DNA of 21,086 nt from an uncultured Clostridia bacterium (GTDB lineage: Bacteria > Bacillota > Clostridia > Christensenellales > Aristaeellaceae): positions 1 through 21,086 of the forward strand of contig CAKTXP010000024.1 of the NCBI GenBank assembly GCA_934631055.1, read 5' to 3'. Under the pieces are notes generated by a model that worked only from the letters and a program-made list of their open reading frames with translations, had not been told where the DNA came from and searched no databases. Both the position numbers and the translations under genes were made by a program. Every line of letters begins with the position of its first letter. The stretch's first letter is position 1. Shown here in pieces: positions 7,355-12,475 of this stretch.

Positions 7355-8128
7355 ATGGCTATCGGCAAAGTTGAGATCTGCGGCGTGGATACGTCCTCGC
7401 TGCCCGTGATTACCAATGAACGCATGCGTCAGCTTTTCCCCCTCGTCCACAGCGGCGATTTGCAGGCGCGCGAGGAGTTCATCCGAGGCAATCTGCGCCT
7501 TGTACTCAGCGTATTGCAGCGTTTCCATCATCGCGGAGAAAATGTGGACGATCTGTTTCAGGTCGGCTGCATCGGGCTGATTAAAGCGCTCGATCATTTT
7601 GACGTATCGCAGAACGTGCGCTTTTCGACCTACGCCGTTCCCATGATTATCGGCGAGATACGCCGCTATCTGCGCGATAACAACGCTATCCGCGTCAGCC
7701 GTTCGCTTCGCGACGTCGCCTATAAAGCGCTTGCCATCCGCGACCGGCTTCAGACCGAACTTGGGCGCGAACCTGCTGTCGGCGAGATCGCTCAGCGGCT
7801 GGAGCTGCCCGCGGAGGACGTGACTCTCGCCCTTGAGGCGATTCAGGATCCCGTCAGCCTGTGCGAGCCCATCGGCGGAGACGGAACGGACGCCCTGACC
7901 ATCGGCGACCAGGTGCGCGACGAAAACGTCAACGCGGAAAGCTGGCTGCAAAATATCGCGATACGCGAAGCCATGCTCCGCCTGAGCGAGCGCGAACAGC
8001 GCATCCTCTCTCTCCGCTTCTTTCAGGGACGCACACAGATGGAAGTCGCGGGCGAGATCGGCATCAGTCAGGCGCAGGTATCCCGATTGGAAAAAGCCGC
8101 GCTCACGCATATGCGCAAGCTGGTCTAG
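7355..8128 (+). CDS. sigG: RNA polymerase forespore sigma factor SigG
   Basis: 257 residues, nearly collinear with B. subtilis SigG (260). The N-terminus has the SigG signature KVEICGVDTSSLPV. Region 2 carries GNLRLVLSV, DDLFQVGCIGLIKALDHFD and FSTYAVPMIIGEIRRYLRDNN. Region 3 carries AYKALAIRDRL, and region 4 ends in a helix-turn-helix (TQMEVAGEIGISQAQVSRLEK). Ribosome binding site GGAGG, six bases, ATG. It directs late forespore transcription after engulfment. Its stop overlaps the spoIIP stop in convergent arrangement. I see no convincing sigma-F/G promoter in the 220 bp upstream. Confidence 0.98.
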   Translation: MAIGKVEICGVDTSSLPVITNERMRQLFPLVHSGDLQAREEFIRGNLRLVLSVLQRFHHRGENVDDLFQVGCIGLIKALDHFDVSQNVRFSTYAVPMIIGEIRRYLRDNNAIRVSRSLRDVAYKALAIRDRLQTELGREPAVGEIAQRLELPAEDVTLALEAIQDPVSLCEPIGGDGTDALTIGDQVRDENVNAESWLQNIAIREAMLRLSEREQRILSLRFFQGRTQMEVAGEIGISQAQVSRLEKAALTHMRKLV

Positions 8129-8928
8129 TTCCTCGTCTCATGCACGCGGGCAAGCGCTTCGGCGATCGTCGGACATGCCGCAATCGCTTCCGAAAACGTA
8201 TTGCGGTTGTTTCCTATTTCAATGAGCAGCGCGCCGGTCGAAACATGCTGATTGAACCGCCCGTTCTTGATTTTGACCTCTCGGCAAAGTCCGGGCACCA
8301 ATGCGTTGATTTCGTCCGTTATGGATTGCGCCAGTGCGAGGTTTTTCTGCCAATCCGGACGCTCGTCAAAGCCTGCGCCCGTCGCGCCAATGCCTTTTCC
8401 GACCAACAGCATGACATATGCCGTATCCTTCCCCTCAACTTGCAGGCTGTTTCCGCCGTTATACGCCCCGCTGTATGCGTCGCGATGCACATCCAGCAGA
8501 TAGTCATACTGCTCTCCCGCGTCCAGACGACTGCGGAGCATCGTCAGCGAGCGCGTATAGGCGGTGGACAGATTCGGCGGTTCAAACGCCGTCGTATCGT
8601 GAACGACGACGAACCCGCGCGCCGTCAGCTCTCTGGCAAGCTCTTCGCCTACGGCGACCATGTTGTACTGATCATCCTGCGTCCGCCACGTTTCTGTCGG
8701 CGTATAGCGCTCGTTCTCTGTGATCTCATACGCTTCCCATGTATGCGTATGGTAGATCAACACACGCGGCTGTTCTTCCTGTGCTGCCGCCTGTACAATG
8801 CCCTGCGTCGGCGGATTCAGCACCGTCATGACCAGCGGTGGGCGCTGACTCTGCCTATATGCCGCACCTCCCGCAATCGCCGCTATTGCAAACAGCATCA
8901 GTACGCCGCCCGCCCTGCGCTTTCTCAT
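8125..8928 (-). CDS. spoIIP: SpoIIP peptidoglycan hydrolase
   Basis: 267 residues. A transmembrane or signal anchor lies at about 7-24, then a short linker, then the zinc amidase/endopeptidase domain. Motifs include VLIYHTHTWEAY (His60, His62, Glu65), LLDVHRDAYSG (His148) and ALLIEIGNNRNT (Glu237), all typical of SpoIIP. It works with SpoIID in the mother cell to thin septal peptidoglycan and drive engulfment. It is much shorter than the roughly 400-residue B. subtilis protein; the N-terminal linker is missing. ATG has GGGAGG eight bases upstream. It converges on sigG; the two genes share their last four bases. Confidence 0.95.
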   Translation of the reverse strand: MRKRRAGGVLMLFAIAAIAGGAAYRQSQRPPLVMTVLNPPTQGIVQAAAQEEQPRVLIYHTHTWEAYEITENERYTPTETWRTQDDQYNMVAVGEELARELTARGFVVVHDTTAFEPPNLSTAYTRSLTMLRSRLDAGEQYDYLLDVHRDAYSGAYNGGNSLQVEGKDTAYVMLLVGKGIGATGAGFDERPDWQKNLALAQSITDEINALVPGLCREVKIKNGRFNQHVSTGALLIEIGNNRNTFSEAIAACPTIAEALARVHETRN

Positions 8929-9003
8929 GCTTCCGCCCTCCCGCCGCCAATGTCCTTACAGTTTATGAAGACGGCTTTCCCGTTATGCGGCGGGCATAGA
9001 AGA

Positions 9004-9041
9004 GGGCTGCCCTCCCTTTTGCAGGAAAGCAGCCCATTTTT
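9004..9041. terminator. Strong hairpin downstream of the Cys-rich peptide gene
   Basis: GGGCTGC (9004-9010) pairs with GCAGCCC (9029-9035), extended by five further pairs including GU on the minus strand. The plus strand has ATTTTT after it; the minus strand has TCTTCT. It likely ends minus-strand transcription from the Cys-rich peptide gene before spoIIP, but could act both ways. Confidence 0.55.
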
Positions 9042-9050
9042 CAGTTGGTT

Positions 9051-9164
9051 TTATCTGTTGCATCTGCACGTTGTTCCCGACGCTGACGCGACGCTTCCGC
9101 CGCAGCCCAGTCCGGTCGTACTGGAGTACGTTCCGCATGTGCAGCTTACATTGCGGCTGCGCAT
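9051..9164 (-). CDS. 37-residue Cys/Ser/Thr/Gly-rich peptide, unknown
   Basis: Too short for ordinary ORF calling. ATG is preceded by GAGGA with good spacing (GAGGATTCCATG). The product is 37 residues with Cys at 8, 10, 21, 33 and 35 (CTC near the N-terminus, CRC at the C-terminus), four basic and no acidic residues and no hydrophobic signal. Between the Cys pairs it is almost all Gly, Ser, Thr and Ala. A hairpin follows 10 bp after the stop. A weak sigma-G-like promoter can be drawn upstream. The position just upstream of spoIIP suggests a spore-related peptide; a modified peptide (RiPP) precursor is possible, but no modifying enzyme is near. Function unknown. Confidence 0.5.
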   Translation of the reverse strand: MRSRNVSCTCGTYSSTTGLGCGGSVASASGTTCRCNR

Positions 9165-9220
9165 GGAATCCTCGTCGCAAACCGCCTGCGGGAAAAGCGG
9201 AAGGGAGAAGAATTCATCTT

Positions 9221-9249
9221 TTCCATGATGATATCATTTAAAAATATGC
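9221..9249 (-). promoter_or_regulatory. Possible sigma-F/G-type promoter of the Cys-rich peptide gene
   Basis: Minus strand: GCATA (9245-9249), 17-bp spacer, CATGGAA (9221-9227). This resembles the forespore consensus (GnATR, about 18 bp, CATnnTA) with one mismatch in the -10. An ATGATATCAT palindrome (9228-9237) lies in the spacer. Confidence 0.3.
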
Positions 9250-9334
9250 GATGATGTGAAGTTTTCTATCGACACGATTTCACTTTTTCGGTTCAACAGG
9301 AAATTCGGTTTAAAAAACACGTTTCTGATTGATT

Positions 9335-9358
9335 CGCGCGCGCGTGTGCGCATGCGCG
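9335..9358. repeat. 24-bp alternating purine-pyrimidine tract
   Basis: Strict C/T then G/A alternation, mostly CG steps (CGCGCGCGCG at 9335-9344, then TG, CG, CA steps to 9358). Such tracts can adopt Z-DNA under negative supercoiling. It is in the presumed boundary region. Confidence 0.6.
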
Positions 9359-9438
9359 ATGGTCGTAGGAAGGAAATGATAAATCAAAAAATCAAAACTA
9401 AACTACAATCGGGGTCAAAGCGCCCGCCCCTCTTCCAC

Positions 9439-9471
9439 CTCTTTCACAGTACCTTTGGTACTGTGAAAGAG
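9439..9471. repeat. Perfect 15-bp inverted repeat with 3-base loop
   Basis: CTCTTTCACAGTACC (9439-9453), TTT, then its exact inverted copy (9457-9471). There is no T-run after it on either strand, so it is not a standard terminator. Candidates are a recombination or attachment-site arm, a protein-binding dyad or a structured RNA element. Confidence 0.6.
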
Positions 9472-9709
9472 CCCCAAGTAATTTACTCTGCAATACTCTA
9501 ATCAAAGAGTAACCCTCTAAACCTCTTTATTCTTCTCTTCCTACTTTCTCTACCTAACTTCCGATAAACCGTTCTCTACAAACCCTTTTTACTCCTCTCT
9601 TCCTATGCTCTTCTCCAAGTAACGACACCAGTCTATCTCCAACTCTCTTATACCTTCTTCGTCTTCTTCTCTCTTAGCTGTTTACTTAGTCTCGCGTCAT
9701 GCGCGATAA

Positions 9710-9732
9710 AAGAAAACCCGCAGGGTTTTCTT
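9710..9732. terminator. Bidirectional terminator-like hairpin
   Basis: AAGAAAACCC, loop GCA, GGGTTTTCTT. The minus strand continues with TTTTATC, giving a T-rich tail; the plus strand ends TTTTCTT. It could insulate the repeat region to the right. Confidence 0.45.
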
Positions 9733-10104
9733 CCAGGATACGCGGGCGCGCGCAGCATCTTCAACCATCTTTGCAATTTTCTTCATGGCGGTCGCCGCGA
9801 TGCTCCGCCCGATCCGTCCGTTCTCCGCTTCTGCGAATCTCCGCGGCTTTCCCCTCTGCCCTTTGTTTTTCGCTTTGCGCCCTTGCTTATCGTCTCAGTC
9901 TCTCGGCTCATCCTCTGCCGTCCTGCTTTTTTCTCAGCCTTCCCGCTGTTCTTTCCTCGCGTCCCATTTCCCGCAGCGCATTTCCCTTTTGCTTCGGCTC
10001 TTGCTCCTCCGCTCTGCGGTCTGCCTTTCGCTTTCCGGTCGCGGCGCTTGGCGGTTCCGCTCTGCGATTCGCTCCGCCGCAACTTCGCCCCAGCGCTTTC
10101 CCTT
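9733..10104. other. Pyrimidine-rich non-coding stretch before the tandem array
   Basis: The plus strand is dominated by C and T (runs like TTTCCCCTCTGCCCTTTG). Long open frames occur on both strands because of this composition, but they are low-complexity (Ser/Leu/Phe/Pro rich one way, Lys/Arg/Gly/Ser rich the other) with no ribosome binding site or domain. I see no gene here. Degenerate pieces of the 38-bp repeat begin near 10045. Confidence 0.5.
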
Positions 10105-10345
10105 GGCGGTTTCTTACGCGCTTCGTCCCAGTGCTTCCCTCTGGCGGTTTCTCTCTCGCTTCGTCCCAGCGCTTTCCCTCTGGCGGTTTCTCTCTCGCTT
10201 CGTCCCAGCGCTTTCCCTTGGCGGTTTCTCTCTCGCTTCGCCCCAGCGCTTTCCCTTGCCGGTTTCTTACGCGCTTCGTCCCAGCGCTTCCCTCTGGCGG
10301 TTTCTCTCGCTTCGTCCCAGCGCTTTCCCTTGGCGGTTTTTCCCA
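10105..10345. repeat. Seven-copy 38-bp tandem repeat
   Basis: The word GGCGGTTT (once GCCGGTTT) starts at 10105, 10143, 10182, 10220, 10258, 10296 and 10332, a period of 38 or 39 bp (36 for the last). Each unit continues with a pyrimidine run, CGCTTCGTCCCAG and CGCTTTCCCT. The period is not a multiple of three and the reading frame rotates, so it is unlikely to be protein-coding. There are no unique spacers, so it is not CRISPR. Two further units lie at 10696 and 10735. Iteron-like protein binding or recombination are possible roles. Confidence 0.85.
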
Positions 10346-10388
10346 CGGCTCCGGCGGTTTGTGCTATGCTCTTGTCGTCGGCGGGGCA
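10343..10388 (+). promoter_or_regulatory. Cassette promoter, copy 1 (extended -10)
   Basis: TGC-TATGCT (-10 at 10365-10370) without a good -35. 46 bp here match 10858-10903 with only two differences, so the two small genes downstream share one promoter type. After the -10, TTGTCG and CGACAA can form a leader hairpin. Confidence 0.55.
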
Positions 10389-10420
10389 GTCCGACAATCA
10401 AACCGGGAGGTGATGAAAGG

Positions 10421-10573
10421 ATGTGTGATGGTTTGCCCAACGCTGCCGAAACGATTGAACGGCTCGCTCGCGAAAGCGAACGCCTTTCCATCGAACTTCA
10501 AGCTGTGAAGCAGGAAAACGAAGCGCTTAAAGCCAAGATTTCCGAGCTTGAAAAAAAGCTTGAAACGGCATAA
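10421..10573 (+). CDS. 50-residue coiled-coil protein
   Basis: ATG follows GGGAGGTGATGAAAGG, so GGAGG lies ten bases upstream. The product is 50 residues, almost wholly a charged helix with heptad-like Leu/Ile spacing (about residues 10-48), ending KLETA. The segment AAETIERLARESER is close to AAEVIERLARENER in the 99-residue protein at 12476-12775, so it looks like that protein's C-terminal coiled coil without the DNA-binding half. It could be a separate oligomerisation partner or a truncated copy. It sits in its own promoter/terminator unit. Function unknown. Confidence 0.7.
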   Translation: MCDGLPNAAETIERLARESERLSIELQAVKQENEALKAKISELEKKLETA

Positions 10574-10576
10574 AAA

Positions 10577-10660
10577 AAACCGACGCTACAGCCTAGCAAG
10601 CCGCGTCGGTTTCCGGGAACGGATGACCCAATCTGCCCTACATCCGTTTCCGGTTTTTTT
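10577..10660 (+). terminator. Double hairpin terminator of the 50-residue coiled-coil gene
   Basis: AAACCGACGC pairs with GCGTCGGTTT (10577-10612), then a 13-bp stem, CCGGGAACGGATG with CATCCGTTTCCGG (one GU pair), is followed by seven Ts (10613-10660). The second is a strong intrinsic terminator. Confidence 0.88.
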
Positions 10661-10704
10661 ATTTTATCACGCGCGCACGACAAAAACAATCCCCTTGGCG
10701 GTTT
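10656..10704 (+). repeat. 49-bp direct repeat, copy 1
   Basis: Identical to 11169-11217, 513 bp away. It begins in the T-run of each cassette's terminator, includes ATCACGCGCGCACGAC and ends in GGCGGTTT. It marks the tail of two tandem cassettes. Confidence 0.9.
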
Positions 10705-10773
10705 CTCTCATGCTTTTCCCCAGCGCTTCCCTCTGGCGGTTTCTCCCGCGTTCCGTCCCAGCGCTTTCCTTCG
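10696..10773. repeat. Two further copies of the 38-bp repeat
   Basis: GGCGGTTT at 10696 and 10735, each followed by a pyrimidine run and CCCAGCGCTT, as in the array at 10105-10345. Confidence 0.7.
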
Positions 10774-10814
10774 CGCGAACCTCTTCACGCACATACGCCT
10801 GCGTGGAATTTTTT

Positions 10815-10842
10815 TTCAAAAATCCCTTTAGGGATTTTTGAA
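10815..10842. repeat. Perfect 13-bp inverted repeat
   Basis: TTCAAAAATCCCT (10815-10827) and its inverted copy AGGGATTTTTGAA (10830-10842). It is preceded by eight Ts on the plus strand, i.e. eight As follow on the minus strand, so it is not a standard terminator in that direction; the AT-rich stem may weakly stop plus-strand transcripts. Confidence 0.55.
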
Positions 10843-10857
10843 CTCCGGCGGTTTTCC

Positions 10858-10903
10858 CCACGGCTCCGGCGGTTTGTGCTATACTCTTCTCGTCGGCGGG
10901 GCA
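10858..10903 (+). promoter_or_regulatory. Cassette promoter, copy 2 (extended -10)
   Basis: TGC-TATACT (-10 at 10880-10885), a better -10 than copy 1. It matches 10343-10388 over 46 bp with two differences. A GGGGC/GCCCC hairpin follows in the leader. Confidence 0.6.
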
Positions 10904-10938
10904 AGCCCCACGGCAAACCATTGCAGGAGGTGGATCAC

Positions 10939-11091
10939 ATGCAGGAGGATAGCGGCATGAACGCATCTGAGCTTCAGGAGCTTAAAGCGGCATTGCTCAA
11001 AGCTGAACGGCTTGAAATCTTGATGATTTTGCGTGATGCAAAGAATCTCGATGAAGCCATCAGCGCCATCGAGCAGCGCAGGAACGGGTAA
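10939..11091 (+). CDS. 50-residue helical protein, second cassette
   Basis: GGAGG, eight bases, ATG. A second in-frame ATG at 10957 also has GGAGG eight bases upstream, so the product is 50 or 44 residues. It is predicted as two charged helices (ASELQELKAALLKAERLEIL and NLDEAISAIEQRR); no domain recognised. It has the same length as the coiled-coil protein of cassette 1 and the same promoter and tail DNA, but a different sequence, so the two cassettes share their frame and differ in cargo. Function unknown. Confidence 0.65.
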   Translation: MQEDSGMNASELQELKAALLKAERLEILMILRDAKNLDEAISAIEQRRNG

Positions 11092-11097
11092 AAAAAC

Positions 11098-11178
11098 GCC
11101 GCCCAGCGTCCAGATCGCATAGGCGGCAGCCCATCCAAGGGCAAGGGAAGCTCCTGCTATTCCCTTGCTTTTTATTTT
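11098..11178 (+). terminator. Double hairpin terminator of cassette 2
   Basis: GCCGCC/GGCGGC (11098-11127), then GCAAGGGAA/TTCCCTTGC (11141-11168) followed by TTTTTATTTT. Same two-hairpin plan as cassette 1 but different stem sequences. Confidence 0.82.
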
Positions 11179-11217
11179 ATCACGCGCGCACGACAAAAAC
11201 AATCCCCTTGGCGGTTT
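11169..11217 (+). repeat. 49-bp direct repeat, copy 2
   Basis: Identical to 10656-10704; forms the tail of cassette 2. Confidence 0.9.
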
Positions 11218-11252
11218 GCCGGAGGCGAACACAAAAAACTTTTTAAAACCCC

Positions 11253-11281
11253 TTGATAAATTACCCCGTTTGGGGTATAAT
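11253..11281 (+). promoter_or_regulatory. Promoter with dyad in the spacer, upstream of the 63-residue gene
   Basis: TTGATA (11253-11258), 17-bp spacer, TATAAT (11276-11281). The spacer holds TACCCC, GTTT, GGGGTA (11262-11277), a dyad that would place a repressor on the promoter. A TGTCAGG/CCTGACA hairpin follows in the leader. Confidence 0.8.
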
Positions 11282-11324
11282 CCGTTTTGTCAGGCGGTCA
11301 AAGCCCCCTGACAAAGTCCTCTGT

Positions 11325-11573
11325 GAAGGCGGGCGCTCTGCTACGAAAGGATGAGAGCGAATGAATCACAGAACAGGCTTTAAGGTTACGGTCACTGAAA
11401 CCGAGCGATGGACGCTGACGCGGTCCGTCAAACGTGAAATCAAGGTCGAACCACTCCGTACAAACAAAAACACGACGACAGCGGCAACTGTCATCGTGTT
11501 GGTGGAAGTCCGGCAAGACGCAGGAAATCATCTAGCCCAAGACGTTGACTAACTGACTTGAGCGCCCGCCTTC
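11325..11573 (+). repeat. 14-bp inverted repeat enclosing a whole gene
   Basis: GAAGGCGGGCGCTC (11325-11338) in the leader is the exact inverse of GAGCGCCCGCCTTC (11560-11573) after the stop codon. The 3' arm is followed by CTGCCTTTTATTTT. No competing local hairpin is seen at the 3' end, so the long-range stem may itself form the terminator and close the mRNA into a loop. Confidence 0.75.
11361..11552 (+). CDS. 63-residue protein, unknown
   Basis: ATG with GAAAGGA nine bases upstream. The product is 63 residues, probably beta-rich (KVTVTETERWTLTRSVKREIKVEP then TTTAATVIVLVEV), with a disordered C-terminus. No motif recognised. It has its own sigma-A-like promoter and is enclosed by a 14-bp inverted repeat. 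Two XRE-type regulators follow. Function unknown. Confidence 0.6.
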   Translation: MNHRTGFKVTVTETERWTLTRSVKREIKVEPLRTNKNTTTAATVIVLVEVRQDAGNHLAQDVD

Positions 11574-11610
11574 CTGCCTTTTATTTTACCAGAAAGCAGG
11601 TTATAAGTCA

Positions 11611-11799
11611 ATGACTTTGAAAGAAGCCCTGAAGGGAAAAGGCTGGACGGTTCAGCGCCTTTCCGACGAGACCGGCATCAATAAGCGAACGCTTGACAAG
11701 TATATGACCGGCGAACGCCCTTTGCGGCGCGCCGAAGCTGCAAACGTCATCAAGATTGCGGATGCGCTGAATATTCATCCCCGCGAACTGATGGATTAA
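11611..11799 (+). CDS. XRE-family helix-turn-helix protein, 62 residues
   Basis: 62 residues, essentially one Cro/CI helix-turn-helix domain: TVQRLSDETGINKRTLDKYMTGERPLRRAEA, then VIKIADALNIHPRELM. A weak GCAGG precedes the ATG by ten bases. It is likely a small dimeric DNA-binding repressor or the antitoxin part of a small system. The next XRE gene starts 32 bp downstream, probably on the same transcript. One of the dyads in neighbouring promoters may be its site. Confidence 0.85.
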   Translation: MTLKEALKGKGWTVQRLSDETGINKRTLDKYMTGERPLRRAEAANVIKIADALNIHPRELMD

Positions 11800-11831
11800 C
11801 TCTGATAAATATCGTCAAGGAGGTTTTTTAG

Positions 11832-12092
11832 ATGGTCGTTGAAATCAAAGTCATCTATCGCGGTGATAAACTTCAACAGGTGCGGAAAGAAAGAGGTCTT
11901 TCGCAGGCGGCGCTCGCAGAAAAAGCAGGGCTTAATGTCCGAACCATCCAGCATTATGAACAGGGGTCGAAGGATTTGAACGGCGCAAGGCTTTCGACGC
12001 TCCTCAAGCTTTGCAAAGTGCTGAATTGCAAACTGCGCGATATTCTGAACGACCCCGAAACGGTGGAATTGCTCAAAGAATACGGCGATTAA
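11832..12092 (+). CDS. XRE-family helix-turn-helix protein, 86 residues
   Basis: 86 residues. The helix-turn-helix lies at about 12-70 (LQQVRKERGLSQAALAEKAGL and NVRTIQHYEQGSKDL, then LLKLCKVLNCKLRDILN), with a short acidic C-terminal extension (TVELLKEYGD) that could bind a partner. GGAGG, eight bases, ATG. It is a Cro/CI-like transcriptional regulator. It follows another XRE gene in the same direction; the pair may cross-regulate. The stop codon is part of the following terminator stem. Confidence 0.88.
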   Translation: MVVEIKVIYRGDKLQQVRKERGLSQAALAEKAGLNVRTIQHYEQGSKDLNGARLSTLLKLCKVLNCKLRDILNDPETVELLKEYGD

Positions 12093-12126
12093 AAGCGGTT
12101 TGCCTGGCGGTTTTCCCCGCGCTTTT
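12091..12126 (+). terminator. Terminator after the second XRE gene
   Basis: AAAAGCG (12091-12097, including part of the stop) pairs with CGCTTTT (12120-12126), enclosing a GGCGGTTTTCCCC unit. Moderate stem, T-rich 3' arm. Confidence 0.5.
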
Positions 12127-12167
12127 GCAAAAAGAATTTTTAATTCGTGTTTTCTTTAAAATCAGTA

Positions 12168-12196
12168 TTTACATATGTGCACATCCGTAGTATAAT
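12168..12196 (+). promoter_or_regulatory. Promoter with palindrome in the spacer, upstream of the 43-residue membrane protein
   Basis: TTTACA (12168-12173), 17-bp spacer, TATAAT (12191-12196). The spacer includes the perfect palindrome ATGTGCACAT (12175-12184). A CGTCG/CGACG leader hairpin follows. Confidence 0.8.
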
Positions 12197-12226
12197 AAAA
12201 AACGTCGAAGGGCATCAGCCCCCGAC

Positions 12227-12443
12227 GCACGGCAGTTGGCTCGACACTATCCCACCCCGGATTCTGACCGGAAGGAGGTGAAAGCCATGCCGAACCTTCT
12301 GCTCGTAATCACCGGCGCTTGCATAATCGCTTTTGTGATTCGCGAAACGCTGGATGACCTGCAAAAGAAAACGGACGATCATGACTGCAATCACGATCGC
12401 CCTGATAAGCAGGGCTAATACCCACTAAAGCCTGCTGCCGTGC
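12227..12443 (+). repeat. 9-bp GC-rich inverted repeat enclosing the 43-residue gene
   Basis: GCACGGCAG in the leader (12227-12235) is the inverse of CTGCCGTGC (12435-12443), which is followed by TTTTATT. A weaker local AAAGC/GCTTT hairpin can also form at the 3' end. Same plan as the repeat around the 63-residue gene. Confidence 0.6.
12287..12418 (+). CDS. 43-residue single-pass membrane protein
   Basis: GGAGG, eight bases, ATG. Residues 1-18 are a hydrophobic helix (MPNLLLVITGACIIAFVI), followed by a charged tail (RETLDDLQKKTDDHDC, then His/Asp/Lys rich). The size and layout recall small membrane toxins or membrane anchors, but the tail is acidic as well as basic and no antisense RNA is evident. 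It has its own promoter with an internal palindrome, and an enclosing inverted repeat. Function unknown. Confidence 0.65.
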   Translation: MPNLLLVITGACIIAFVIRETLDDLQKKTDDHDCNHDRPDKQG

Positions 12444-12475
12444 TTTTATTCTAACATAATCGGAGGCAAAAAGCA

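Larger units (their letters stand above)
9250..9698. other. Non-coding stretch, probable host/prophage boundary
   Basis: No ORF here has a ribosome binding site or family likeness. The stretch holds an alternating purine-pyrimidine tract, a perfect 15-bp hairpin, a cluster of TACTCT words (9484-9489, 9494-9499, inverted at 9506-9511) and, from about 9500, a plus strand rich in C and T with very little G. Host sporulation genes end just left of it and phage-like genes lie to the right, so an attachment site is expected near here. No tRNA gene was seen. Confidence 0.5.

Noticed and set aside
8983..9180. Minus-strand 65-residue frame overlapping the Cys-rich peptide
   Set aside because: Different frame from the peptide with the good ribosome binding site; no start signal of its own and it crosses the hairpin.
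9256..9501. Plus-strand 81-residue frame
   Set aside because: GTG start without a ribosome binding site, runs through the alternating tract and the 15-bp hairpin; no protein-like pattern.
9240..9700. tRNA gene serving as attachment site
   Set aside because: No cloverleaf or TTCRANNY-type T-loop was seen on either strand.
10083..10345. CRISPR array
   Set aside because: Units are directly abutting with no unique spacers, and no cas gene is near.
9783..10397. Long minus-strand open frame for a very basic Lys/Arg/Gly repeat protein
   Set aside because: It runs through the 38-bp array and pyrimidine-rich DNA, has no ribosome binding site, and its repeats follow from the DNA repeat. Its N-terminus matches another minus-strand frame only because both read through the duplicated plus-strand promoter.
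9699..10573. Plus-strand frames of over 170 residues rich in Ser, Leu, Phe and Pro
   Set aside because: Low-complexity reading of C/T-rich DNA without a ribosome binding site; only the last 50 codons in one frame (10421-10573) have a start signal.
10667..10966. Minus-strand 99-residue frame opposite cassette 2
   Set aside because: It lies antisense to a better-supported small gene and its promoter; its similarity to the frame at 9783-10397 comes from the shared promoter DNA.
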